Below are positions 26,341 through 34,268 of a DNA stretch of 64,000 bases, one piece after another. The notes under the pieces are model-generated. The model had not been told where the DNA came from, searched no databases, and worked only from the letters and a program-made list of their open reading frames with translations. The position numbers and the translations under genes were made by a program. The stretch covers positions 56,027-120,026 of the forward strand of contig CAZDKK010000007.1 of assembly GCA_964506245.1 (NCBI GenBank), in the 5' to 3' direction. Numbering within the stretch: the first letter of the stretch is position 1; each line of letters starts with the position of its first letter. Source of the DNA: CAZDKK01 sp964506245 (GTDB lineage Bacteria; Eisenbacteria; RBG-16-71-46; CAIMUX01; WJJG01).

Positions 26341-26809
26341 CTCGCGCTCGTCAGGGGCGCGGCCGGATGCGGTGATCCCCGCCGCGACGGCCTTCCTGGC
26401 CGGCACGCCGTTCGCGCTGGCCCGCAGCGCGATCCTGCCCGACGACCGCGATGTCATCGAGCGCGAGCTGCGCGCGCTCATCGCCGATCCCGAGATCTGC
26501 CTCGTGCTGACGGCGGGCGGCACCGGCTTGGCGCCCCGCGACAACGCACCTGAGGCGACCCGCGCCGTGATCACGCGTGAGGCCCCGGGGCTGGCGGAGC
26601 TGCTGCGCCTGCGCGGCCTGACCCATACACCGAGAGCCATGCTGACGCGCGGCGTGGCGGGGACAGCGGAGCAGACGTTGATCATCAACCTGCCCGGCAG
26701 TCCGCGGGCCGTGCGCGAGGGTTTGGAGGCCCTGCTGCCGATCCTGCCGCACGCGCTGACCACGCTCCTGGGGCGGGCGAGCGAGTGCGCGCATACCGAT
26801 GACAAGTAG
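26306..26809 (+). CDS. Molybdopterin adenylyltransferase (MogA/MoaB family)
   Basis: A 167-residue protein with the MoCF_biosynth fold: ALLVLSDSRSSG, a TAGGTGLAPRDNAPEATR loop that binds molybdopterin, and INLPGSPRAVREGLEALLPI. It adenylylates molybdopterin before MoeA acts. It overlaps the MOSC gene by 35 bp and closes the operon. MogA and MoaB are hard to tell apart on sequence, so no symbol is given. Confidence 0.9.
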   Translation: MSFQIALLVLSDSRSSGARPDAVIPAATAFLAGTPFALARSAILPDDRDVIERELRALIADPEICLVLTAGGTGLAPRDNAPEATRAVITREAPGLAELLRLRGLTHTPRAMLTRGVAGTAEQTLIINLPGSPRAVREGLEALLPILPHALTTLLGRASECAHTDDK

Positions 26810-26879
26810 CCGGCCCCGGCAGCTCACCGGGTCGCGTGGGCCCGGGGCGATCGCCGGCCGGCATGGAAAGGAGAGAGCG

Positions 26880-27695
26880 ATGCACCTCACGGACCGCAGG
26901 GGATTCGCCCTGGTGCTCGTCGCGTCGATCGCCCTGTCTTGCAGCACCGTCCCCATCACGGGCCGCAGGCAGCTCAACTTCATCCCGGCCGAGACGATGC
27001 TCTCGATGAGCTTCCAGCAGTACGGGGCATTCATGGACACCAGCACCGTCAGCGCGAATGCCGCGCAGACGGCGATGGTCAGGCGGGTTGGGCAGCGCAT
27101 CCAGACTGCGGTGGAGGCTTACTTCGCGCAGCACAACCTGACCGACCAGCTCGACGGCTACGCGTGGGAGTTCAACCTCATCGAGAGCCCGGAGGTCAAT
27201 GCCTGGTGCATGCCGGGCGGCAAGGTCGTTGTCTACACGGGGCTGATGAAGCTGGTGGGCAACGAGAAGGAGTTGGCGGTGGTCATGGGCCACGAGATCG
27301 CCCACGCCGTCGCCGAGCATGGTGGAGAGCGGATGAGTCAGGGGCTGCTGACCCAATTCGGGGGCATGGCCCTGGCCAAGGCGCTGGAGGAGAAGCCGGC
27401 CGAGACCCAGCAACTCTGGATGGCCGCGTTCGGCCTCGGTGCCCAGGTGGGGGTCCTCCTGCCTTACAGCCGGGCGCACGAGAGCGAGGCGGACCGCCTG
27501 GGCCTGATCTTCATGGCGATGGCCGGATACGATCCGCACGCGGCGCTCACCTTCTGGCAGAAGATGGCCGCTCAGGGCAGCGGCGCGTCGGTGCCCGAGT
27601 TCATCAGCACCCACCCCTCGGACGACACGCGCATTCGCAAGATCGAGGAGCTGATGCCCGAGGCGATGGGGTACTACAAGCCCTCGCAGGGCTGA
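26880..27695 (+). CDS. M48-family periplasmic zinc metalloprotease
   Basis: A 271-residue exported protease. A signal segment ending IALSC may be a lipoprotein signal with the acylated Cys near residue 22. The zinc motif HEIAH (in VVMGHEIAHAVAEHGGERM) and the third ligand Glu in RAHESEADRLGL are intact, together with the family motif SPEVNAWCMPGGKVVVYTGL. Members (LoiP/BepA/HtpX-like, M48B/C) act in outer-membrane protein quality control. GAAAGGAGAG precedes the ATG. selD follows after 33 bp, so they may be cotranscribed. Confidence 0.9.
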   Translation: MHLTDRRGFALVLVASIALSCSTVPITGRRQLNFIPAETMLSMSFQQYGAFMDTSTVSANAAQTAMVRRVGQRIQTAVEAYFAQHNLTDQLDGYAWEFNLIESPEVNAWCMPGGKVVVYTGLMKLVGNEKELAVVMGHEIAHAVAEHGGERMSQGLLTQFGGMALAKALEEKPAETQQLWMAAFGLGAQVGVLLPYSRAHESEADRLGLIFMAMAGYDPHAALTFWQKMAAQGSGASVPEFISTHPSDDTRIRKIEELMPEAMGYYKPSQG

Positions 27696-27728
27696 GCTGA
27701 GCCCCGACCGCGGGCACGCGAGAGAACC

Positions 27729-28778
27729 ATGGAACCCAGCAAGCGCGTCCCCTTGACGCACACAGTCTCCGGATCCGGGTGAGCGTCCAAGCTTGGACCA
27801 GGGGACCTGGCCAAAGCACTCTGCGGTCTGGAATTCCCCGAGGACCCGAACCTCCTCGTCGGGCTCGGGCGTCCGGACGACGCGGGGGTGTACAAGCTGC
27901 GCGACGATCTGGCGATCATCCAGACCGTGGATTTCTTCACGCCCATCGTGGACGACCCGTACATGTTCGGGCAGATCGCCGCGGCCAACGCCCTCAGCGA
28001 TGTCTATGCCATGGGCGGACGCCCCCTGTGTGCCATGAACATCGCCGGTTTCCCAGCCAAGACGATGGAGATCTCGATATTACGCGAGATCCTGCGCGGC
28101 GGCCTCGACAAGCTGCGCGAGGCCGGCGTTGTCCTGGCCGGCGGCCACACGGTCGAGGACACCGAGCTCAAGTACGGCCTTTCCGTCACCGGGGTCGTGC
28201 ATCCGCAGAGCATCCTCACCAACCTGGGCGCTCATCCCGGGGACCGCTTGATCCTGACCAAGCCGCTCGGCACGGGCATCGTGTCGACCGCGATCAAGGC
28301 CGAGATGGTCGATGCCGAGCTGCGCGATCGGACTGCGGCGGTCATGGCGACGCTCAACCGGCGCGCGGCCGAGCTGATGCTCTCCTTCGACGTCCACGCC
28401 TGTACAGACGTGACCGGGTTCGGGCTTCTCGGCCATGCCTGCGAGATGGTCGAGGATTCGCCGGTCGGCTTCGTTCTGTGGGCCCGCGATCTGCCCTTGC
28501 TGCCCGGCGTCACCGGCTTCTGCGAGATGGGGTTGCTCCCGGTGGGGTTGTATCGCAACCGCGAATTCCGCGCGGGGATGGTGGAGATCGATCCCTCCGT
28601 GCCGCAGGAGCTGCAGGACGTGATGTTCGACCCGCAAACCTCGGGGGGGCTGTTGATTGCACTATCAGAGGAAGATGCACGGGCGCTCCTGGAGCGCCTG
28701 ACGCGCGAGGGCGTTCCCGAAGCGGCCATCATCGGTGAGGTGGTCGCGGAGCCGCCTGCACGGATACGGGTTCGCTAG
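27729..28778 (+). CDS. selD: Selenide, water dikinase SelD, selenocysteine-containing (in-frame UGA)
   Basis: SelD makes selenophosphate from selenide and ATP. Reading from the ATG at 27729, codon 18 is TGA (27780-27782) and the frame then continues unbroken for 349 residues. The segment TVSGSG-U-ASKLGPGDLAKAL aligns with the known active-site motif HGAGU/CGCK-x-P-x-DL of SelD, so UGA sits exactly where Sec or Cys is catalytic. Further motifs: FPEDPNLLVGLGRPDDAGVY, TVDFFTPIVDDPYMFGQIAA, NALSDVYAMGG, LAGGHTVEDTELKYG and MFDPQTSGGLL. A hairpin at SECIS distance follows the UGA. A caller that treats UGA only as stop will truncate this gene to about 27888. It implies selA, selB and tRNA-Sec elsewhere in the genome. 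Confidence 0.9.
27791..27817 (+). promoter_or_regulatory. Bacterial SECIS-like hairpin downstream of the selD UGA
   Basis: Pairing of 27791-27794 with 27814-27817, G27796-C27812 and 27798-27802 with 27806-27810 (two 1x1 mismatches) gives a stem capped by the triloop GGA at 27803-27805. The loop begins 21 nt after the UGA, within the range for bacterial SECIS elements, and starts with G as SelB binding favours. Not folded computationally. Confidence 0.6.
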
Positions 28779-29281
28779 CTGCGCCGGCTCGAGGGAACTG
28801 TCCTCCTCCCCCCCGGTCGCCCTGCTCGCCGCGGCATTCCGCAGCCTCCTCGGCCTGATCCAGGCCTCGACCACCCCTCCCATGGGGGAGCGACGCATCC
28901 TCACGCCGGCGACGCACGTATGGCAGGGGTGCCTGGTCGGACTCCTGGCGATCCTCCAAATCTACCCGGCGCTGCACTTCTCCGTGCTGGGGCCGAAGAC
29001 GGCATGCGGGTGACGCCCATCGTCGTCGAGCTGCCCGGTAGGGTCGATGAGGGCCTCCCGGAGAAGGTGGAATTGCCGCTGCTCGAGCGTGGCAAGGACC
29101 GGGTCGTCGGGTACCATCCGGAACGTGGGGGGGGTGGAGATCCCCACCGCGCTCGTCCAGCGGATCGAGCTGCCGAGGTTCTCCCGCCACCAGCAGGTCT
29201 TGCCCGCCGCCCTGGACAGCGGGCGGGCGACGCTGAGGGAGAAGGGACCGCGCGACCCCCGAACGAGGAGGAGTGCGCATC
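28779..29281. other. 503-bp stretch without an assignable gene
   Basis: No recognisable gene. On the minus strand an open frame ending at 28962 and running upstream past 29200 encodes plausible protein-like sequence (WWRENLGSSIRWTSAV, FRMVPDDPVLATLEQRQFHL) with GC-rich third positions and a possible GTG start at 29147. It could be a small unknown gene or a decayed remnant. No tRNA or terminator was identified. Confidence 0.3.
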
Positions 29282-30064
29282 ATGGACGTCCGCAGGCACA
29301 ATGCCGCGGCCTGGGATGCCGAGGCGGAGCGGGGCAACCCGTGGACGCTTCCCGTGGACACCGCGAAGGTCGCAGCCGCCGCTCGGGGCGAATGGACGAT
29401 CGTGCTCACGCCCACCAAACCGGTGCCGCGCGCGTGGCTCTCCCCCCTGCGCGGCGCGCGGGTGCTGTGTCTGGCCTCGGGGGGCGGACAGCAGGGACCC
29501 ATCCTCGCGGCGGTGGGCGCCCGTGTGACGGTCCTGGACGGATCACCTGTACAACTGGCGCGCGACCAGTCTGTCGCCCGCCGGGACCGGCTCGCGCTCA
29601 ATCTCGTGCGGGGGGACATGGCGCGCCTGACGATGTTCCCCGACGAGACGTTCGACCTCGTCGTCCACCCGGTCTCCAACTGCTTCGTGCCCGACGTGCG
29701 CGCGGTGTGGCGCGAGGCCTACCGCGTGCTGCGCCCTGGCGGGCGGCTGGTGTCGGGGTTCAGCAACGGCCTGGTCTATCTCTTCGACTTCGACGATCTG
29801 GACCGCGGCATCCTGACCGTCGCTCACTCGCTCCCCTACTCGGATATCGAGCAGCTCTCGCCGCGGGAGCTCGAGCAGCGGATCGCCGCCTGTGAGCCCC
29901 TCGAGTTCGGTCACACGCTGACCGACCAGATCGGCGGGCAGATCGACGCCGGGTTCACACTGCGGGGTTTCTACGAGGATACGAGCCCGGGGGAGGTGCT
30001 GGCCCGCCACGCCCCGCTCTTTGTGGCGACACTGGCGATCAAGCCCGCGGCAGGAGATCGATGA
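29282..30064 (+). CDS. Class I SAM-dependent methyltransferase
   Basis: A 260-residue methyltransferase of the Methyltransf_11 type. Motif I is VLCLASGGGQQGPILAAVGA, the acidic motif is VTVLDGSPVQL, and FDLVVHPVSNCFVPD plus YRVLRPGGRLVSGF complete the fold. The N-terminal NAAAWDAEAERGNPWTLPV is shared by small-molecule methyltransferases of this class. The ATG at 29282 has GGAGGA at good distance; GTG at 29273 is an alternative. It overlaps the alcohol dehydrogenase start by 4 bp. Substrate unknown. Confidence 0.85.
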   Translation: MDVRRHNAAAWDAEAERGNPWTLPVDTAKVAAAARGEWTIVLTPTKPVPRAWLSPLRGARVLCLASGGGQQGPILAAVGARVTVLDGSPVQLARDQSVARRDRLALNLVRGDMARLTMFPDETFDLVVHPVSNCFVPDVRAVWREAYRVLRPGGRLVSGFSNGLVYLFDFDDLDRGILTVAHSLPYSDIEQLSPRELEQRIAACEPLEFGHTLTDQIGGQIDAGFTLRGFYEDTSPGEVLARHAPLFVATLAIKPAAGDR

Positions 30065-31056
30065 TGAAGGCGATGGTGCTCGATCGGGCTGGCGATCCGC
30101 TGCGTCCGCGGGAGATCCCGACGCCGCGGCCCGCAGCCGGCCAAGTGCTGATCCAGGTCGAGGCGTGCGGTGTCTGTCGCACCGATCTGCACGTCGTCGA
30201 CGGCGAGTTGCGTGACCCGAAGCTCCCCCTTGTTCCCGGCCACGAGATCGTCGGCACCGTCGCGGCCATCGGGTCGGACGTCCGCGGGATCGGGCTGGGC
30301 GATCGCGTCGGCGTGCCCTGGCTGGGACACACCTGCGGCCGGTGCGCGTACTGCCAGACGGACCGCGAGAATCTGTGCGACCACGCCGGATTCACCGGCT
30401 ACCAGATCGACGGCGGATACGCGGAGTACACGGTCGCGGACCACCGCTACTGCTTCCCGCTCCCGGCCGGTTGCGATCCGGTGACCTCTGCCCCTCTGCT
30501 GTGTGCCGGGCTGATCGGCTACCGCGCCCTGCGGATGACCGGCGCCGCCGGTCGGCTCGGCCTGTACGGCTTCGGCGCCGCGGCCCACATCGTCCTGCAG
30601 GTCGCCCGTCACCAGGGGCGGGAGGTCTTCGCCTTCACGCGCCCCGGGGACCAGCCGCGCCAGGAGTTCGCTCGCGCGCTCGGCGCCGACTGGGCCGGCG
30701 ACTCCGACGCTCTGCCGCCGCATCCCCTCGACGCCGCCATCCTCTTCGCCCCGGCCGGCGCGCTCGTGCCCCTGGCCCTGCGGGCCGTCGCGAAGGGTGG
30801 GTTGGTGGTGTGTGCCGGCATCCACATGGACCCGATCCCCGCCTTCTCGTACGATCTGCTCTGGGGGGAACGGGTGATCCGCTCGGTCGCCAACCTGACC
30901 CGCCGGGACGGCGTGGAGTTCCTCGACCTCGCCCCGCGCGTGCCCGTGCGCACCGAGGTGGAGCGTTTCCGGCTCGACGAGGCCAACGAGGCCCTGCGGC
31001 GCCTGGCCGCGGGCCGGATCCGCGGCGCCGCGGTGCTGGTCGTCGCGGACGGTTGA
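30061..31056 (+). CDS. Zinc-dependent alcohol dehydrogenase family protein
   Basis: A 331-residue MDR-type dehydrogenase. The catalytic zinc ligands are in ACGVCRTDLH (about 36-45) and VPGHEIVG. The structural zinc cysteines are CGRCAYCQTDRENLC (about 92-106). The Rossmann region is GRLGLYGFGAAAHIVLQVA. YAEYTVAD and the short length match the AdhA-like subgroup found in many environmental bacteria. The start overlaps the methyltransferase stop. Natural alcohol or aldehyde unknown. Confidence 0.9.
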   Translation: MMKAMVLDRAGDPLRPREIPTPRPAAGQVLIQVEACGVCRTDLHVVDGELRDPKLPLVPGHEIVGTVAAIGSDVRGIGLGDRVGVPWLGHTCGRCAYCQTDRENLCDHAGFTGYQIDGGYAEYTVADHRYCFPLPAGCDPVTSAPLLCAGLIGYRALRMTGAAGRLGLYGFGAAAHIVLQVARHQGREVFAFTRPGDQPRQEFARALGADWAGDSDALPPHPLDAAILFAPAGALVPLALRAVAKGGLVVCAGIHMDPIPAFSYDLLWGERVIRSVANLTRRDGVEFLDLAPRVPVRTEVERFRLDEANEALRRLAAGRIRGAAVLVVADG

Positions 31057-31115
31057 GCGGCCGATGCCCGCCGGCCGCGGGTAGGGCGGACCGGAGCGCC
31101 GCCCGCTGGGGATGC

Positions 31116-31682
31116 ATGGGAAAGCTCGAACTTCTGCTCATCGCCCTCGGGTTGGCCATGGACGCCTTCGCGGTCGCACTGGGGGCCTCCGCGACCGGCC
31201 GCGCTCGGGGCGCGCGGGCCGCCTTTCGCCTCTCCTTCCACTTCGGCCTCTTCCAGTTCCTGATGCCGGTTCTCGGCTGGTTCGCGGGCAGCCTGGTCGC
31301 GGGCATGATCAAGGCGCTGGACCACTGGATCGCCTTCGGCCTGCTCTGCGTCGTCGGCGGCCACATGATCGCCGCCGCGCGCCGGCCGGCGGAGGTGCTC
31401 ACCGGCGATCCGTCGCGAGGCTGGACCCTGGTCATGCTCGCCGTGGCGACCAGCATCGACGCGCTGGCGGTGGGGATCTCGCTCGCGATGCTGTCGATCG
31501 ACATCTGGTACGCCAGCTTCGTGATCGGCCTCGTGGCCGCGGCGATGTCCTTGATCGCTGTCAGGCTGGGCACCGTCCTGCAGGTCTGCTTCGGCCGGCG
31601 CGTGGAGCTGGCGGGCGGCATCCTTCTGGTCCTGATCGGCGTAAGGATCCTGGTCGGGCACCTGCTCGCGGGTGCAGCGTGA
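31116..31682 (+). CDS. mntP: MntP-family manganese efflux pump
   Basis: A 188-residue protein with six hydrophobic helices. The two inverted half-repeats each carry the family's Asp motif, GLAMDAFAVALGAS (about 12-25) and ATSIDALAVGISLA (about 111-124). Family members export Mn2+ across the inner membrane. No manganese riboswitch fits in the 59-bp gap upstream. It lies between the alcohol dehydrogenase and an aminopeptidase, without an obvious operon logic. Confidence 0.88.
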   Translation: MGKLELLLIALGLAMDAFAVALGASATGRARGARAAFRLSFHFGLFQFLMPVLGWFAGSLVAGMIKALDHWIAFGLLCVVGGHMIAAARRPAEVLTGDPSRGWTLVMLAVATSIDALAVGISLAMLSIDIWYASFVIGLVAAAMSLIAVRLGTVLQVCFGRRVELAGGILLVLIGVRILVGHLLAGAA

Positions 31683-31694
31683 AAGGAGGTCATT

Positions 31695-32798
31695 GTGGAT
31701 CCAAGGGTCACGAAGCTCGCCAAGGTGCTGGTGCACTACAGCCTGGGGGTGAAGAAGGGGGATTGGGTGGTGATCTCGGGGGCCTCCGTGGCCGGGGATC
31801 TCATCCGAGCCGCCAGTCTGGAGGTGCTCGCCGCGGGCGGTCACCCCACGCTGAACATCTCGATCCCGGACACCGGGAGCCTCTTCATGCGCCACGCCTC
31901 CGAGGAGCAGCTGGCGTTCGTTTCGCCGAGCGACCTGCTGCAGTACCGCCAGGCCGACAAGTTGCTCTTCATCCTGGGGGGGTGGAATTCGCGCGCCATG
32001 ACCTCCATCGATCCCGCGCGCCTCGCACAAGCGCAGAAGGCGCGCCAGGTGATGATGAAGACGCTCATGAAGCGCCAGGCCGAGGGTTCGGCCGCCTGGG
32101 TCGGCACGCAGTTCCCCACCCAGTCCTCGGCCCAGGACGCGGAGATGTCCCTGCCTGAGTACGAGGACTTTGTCTACGGGGCCGGCATGGTGCATCTCAA
32201 GGACCCCGTGGCTCACTGGCGCAAGCTGTCGGAGAGGCAGGCGCGGCTCTGCACGTTCCTCGGCAAGCTCCAGACCATCCGCATCGTCGGACAAGACACG
32301 GACATCAGCTTCAATGTCGGGGGCCGCCTGTGGATGAACTGTGACGGCCACGTCAACTTCCCGGATGGCGAGGTGTTCACCGGCCCGGTCGAGGACTCGG
32401 CTTCCGGTCACATCCGTTTCACCTTCCCGGCCGTCTACAGCAGCCGGGCCGTGGAGAACGTGCGTCTCACGTTCAAGCACGGCAAGGTCGTCGATGCTGC
32501 GGCCGACAAGGGCGAGGAGTTCCTGCGCCGCACGATCGAGATCGACCCCGGGGCGCGGCGCGTCGGCGAGCTGGCGTTCGGCACGAACACCGGCATTCAG
32601 CGCTTCACCCGCAACACCCTCTTCGACGAGAAGATCGGCGGCACGGTCCACATGGCTCTCGGCGCCTCGCTGCCCCAGTCTGGAGGCAAGAACAATTCGG
32701 CCATCCACTGGGACATGGTCTGCGACACGCGCTCGGGCTTCACGATCTACGGTGACGGCAAGGTGATCCACAAGAACGGGCGCTTTGTGATGGACTGA
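31695..32798 (+). CDS. M29-family aminopeptidase
   Basis: A 367-residue metallo-aminopeptidase of the thermophilic AmpT/AmpS family. Metal ligands are recognisable: Glu in DGEVFTGPVEDSASG, Glu in GELAFGTN, His in VHMALGAS, and His/Asp in AIHWDMVCD. The N-terminal domain begins KLAKVLVHYSLGVKKGDWVVISG. A GTG start follows AAAGGAGG. It is a cytosolic exopeptidase of broad specificity in known members. An imperfect 25-bp direct repeat begins two bases past the stop. Confidence 0.92.
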   Translation: MDPRVTKLAKVLVHYSLGVKKGDWVVISGASVAGDLIRAASLEVLAAGGHPTLNISIPDTGSLFMRHASEEQLAFVSPSDLLQYRQADKLLFILGGWNSRAMTSIDPARLAQAQKARQVMMKTLMKRQAEGSAAWVGTQFPTQSSAQDAEMSLPEYEDFVYGAGMVHLKDPVAHWRKLSERQARLCTFLGKLQTIRIVGQDTDISFNVGGRLWMNCDGHVNFPDGEVFTGPVEDSASGHIRFTFPAVYSSRAVENVRLTFKHGKVVDAAADKGEEFLRRTIEIDPGARRVGELAFGTNTGIQRFTRNTLFDEKIGGTVHMALGASLPQSGGKNNSAIHWDMVCDTRSGFTIYGDGKVIHKNGRFVMD

Positions 32799-32800
32799 CG

Positions 32801-32864
32801 CGGCCTCAAGCGGGAGCGCCGTGTGACCGCCTGATCCGGCGGCCGCAAGCCGGAGCGCCGCGTG
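32801..32864. repeat. Imperfect 25-bp direct repeat past the aminopeptidase stop
   Basis: Copies at 32801-32825 and 32840-32864 match at 22 of 25 positions (shared core GGAGCGCCG), 39 bp apart. They lie between the aminopeptidase stop and the acetyltransferase start. Confidence 0.7.
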
Positions 32865-32902
32865 CTGCGCTGGCGGGCCGCCGCAGAGGGGAGCGTCTCC
32901 CA

Positions 32903-33748
32903 ATGGCGATCCGCGCCATGCAGGCCGCGGACCTCGACTTCGCCGCCGCCTGCACCCGCGCCGAGGGCTGGTCGAGCGAAACGCGCGAGGTCTTCGCCTG
33001 GGCGTGGGGCTTCGACCCCGGCGGCTGTCTCGTGGCGGACGGGGAGCATGGCCCCGCGGGTATCTGCGTGGCCACGAGCTACCGGGATCTCGGCTTCATC
33101 GGCGAGCTGATCGTGCTGCCGGAGCACCGCGGCCGCGGTCTCGGGCGACGCTTGCTGGATCGGGCGATCGACGATCTCACTCGCCGGGGGGCACGCGCGA
33201 TCGGCCTGGACGGCGTGCCCCAGGCCGTGCGCCTCTACGAGCGCGCCGGCTTCCGCAAGGTCTGCCACTCCCTGCGCTTCTCCGGCATCCTGCCCGGGGC
33301 GGATCCCCCCGAGGTTCGCCCAGCGCGGCCCGCCGACCTGCCGGCCATTGCTGCCCTCGACCGGGAGGTCTTCGGCGCCGACCGGCGGTACTTCCTCGAG
33401 CAACGCCTGGCCGCGCACGCCGCCCTCTGCCGCGTGCGCATGCGCGGCGGGCGGATCGCAGGGTACCTGCTCGGACGGCGGTGGGAGGGGGGCTGCCAGG
33501 CCGGTCCCTGGATCCAGGAGCCGGGGCTCGACGATCCCGCCGGTCTCGCCCTGAGCATCGCGGCCGCGGCGGGGAACCTGCGCCTGTCCCTGGGCGTTCT
33601 CGAATCGAACCGCGCCGCCGCCGCGCTAGCCCGGCAGCTCCCGCTCGAGGAACGCGCGGACCCGCCCTGGCGCATGGTGCGCGGCATCTGGCCGCCCGCG
33701 CCGCGCGAGACCTGGCAGGTCACGATCGGCTCCCCGGCCAAGGGGTAA
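32903..33748 (+). CDS. GNAT-family N-acetyltransferase
   Basis: A 281-residue protein. The first half is a full GNAT domain with FIGELIVLPEHRGRGLGRRLLDRA (acetyl-CoA loop HRGRGLGRRLL) and VRLYERAGF. The second half (about 135-270), with VRPARPADLPAIAALDREVFGADR and RVRMRGGRIAGYLLGRR, resembles a second GNAT-like unit lacking a clear CoA loop, as in YitH/Acetyltransf_18 two-domain proteins. Substrate unknown. GAGGGGAG precedes the ATG. A degenerate tandem repeat follows the stop. Confidence 0.82.
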   Translation: MAIRAMQAADLDFAAACTRAEGWSSETREVFAWAWGFDPGGCLVADGEHGPAGICVATSYRDLGFIGELIVLPEHRGRGLGRRLLDRAIDDLTRRGARAIGLDGVPQAVRLYERAGFRKVCHSLRFSGILPGADPPEVRPARPADLPAIAALDREVFGADRRYFLEQRLAAHAALCRVRMRGGRIAGYLLGRRWEGGCQAGPWIQEPGLDDPAGLALSIAAAAGNLRLSLGVLESNRAAAALARQLPLEERADPPWRMVRGIWPPAPRETWQVTIGSPAKG

Positions 33749-33758
33749 CGCGGCGCAT

Positions 33759-33817
33759 CCCGGAACCGAGCGTCCCGGAATCGAGCGCCACGGAACCGAG
33801 GCGCCCCGGAACCGAGG
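33759..33817. repeat. Degenerate 15-bp tandem repeat (about 4 copies)
   Basis: Units start at 33759, 33774, 33789 and 33805, sharing the core CGGAACCGAG (one copy has CGGAATCGAG). The array begins 10 bp after the acetyltransferase stop. Confidence 0.75.
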
Positions 33818-33894
33818 TTGTGTGTCGCGGCCCGCCCCGCTACGCTCGCTGCGGAGTCGCTCGCGATCTGTCCGCGACCAACGGGAGGTGAGCC

Positions 33895-34191
33895 ATGGCG
33901 ACCTTCGTGCTGATGACCAAGTTGTCACCCGAGATCTCTCGCCAGATGAAGAGCCGCGCCAAGCTGGGACGCGCGTGGCTAGGTCAGGTCAAGCGCAAGT
34001 GCCCGCAGGTGACCTTCATCGCGCACTATGCGCTCCTGGGCCAGTACGATTTCCTCGACATCTACGAGGCCCCCGATGAAGAGACGGCCGCGAAGGTGTC
34101 GCTCATCAGCCAGATGAACGGCGCCGCCCGGGCCGAGAGCTGGGTGGCCATACCGTACAAGCGGTTCGTGGATCTGACCGAGGAGATCTAG
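33895..34191 (+). CDS. GYD-domain protein
   Basis: A 98-residue small alpha/beta protein of the GYD family (dimeric ferredoxin-like fold): MTKLSPEI, the motif LLGQYDFLDIYEAPDEETAA and a C-terminal ESWVAIPYKRFVDL. The usual GxYD signature appears as GQYD. GGGAGG precedes the ATG. Function of the family is unknown; it is often near redox or regulatory genes. Confidence 0.82.
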   Translation: MATFVLMTKLSPEISRQMKSRAKLGRAWLGQVKRKCPQVTFIAHYALLGQYDFLDIYEAPDEETAAKVSLISQMNGAARAESWVAIPYKRFVDLTEEI

Positions 34192-34268
34192 GTCGTTCAC
34201 CCGCCGAGCGGCGCGTCCGACCACCGGCCGCGCACACCTGTCCGCGCGCCGGGGCAGAAGGAGTCGTC

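Noticed and set aside
22852..26805. A 1317-codon minus-strand frame opposite the molybdenum cofactor operon
   Set aside because: No domain; it lies entirely antisense to moeA, moaA, moaC, MOSC and mogA-like genes.
28765..28800. T-loop-like GGTTCG at the end of selD suggesting a tRNA
   Set aside because: No acceptor or anticodon stem can be built around it; the bases are the last codons of selD.
31057..31115. Manganese riboswitch before mntP
   Set aside because: The gap is 59 bp, too short for a yybP-ykoY element, and shows none of its conserved loops.
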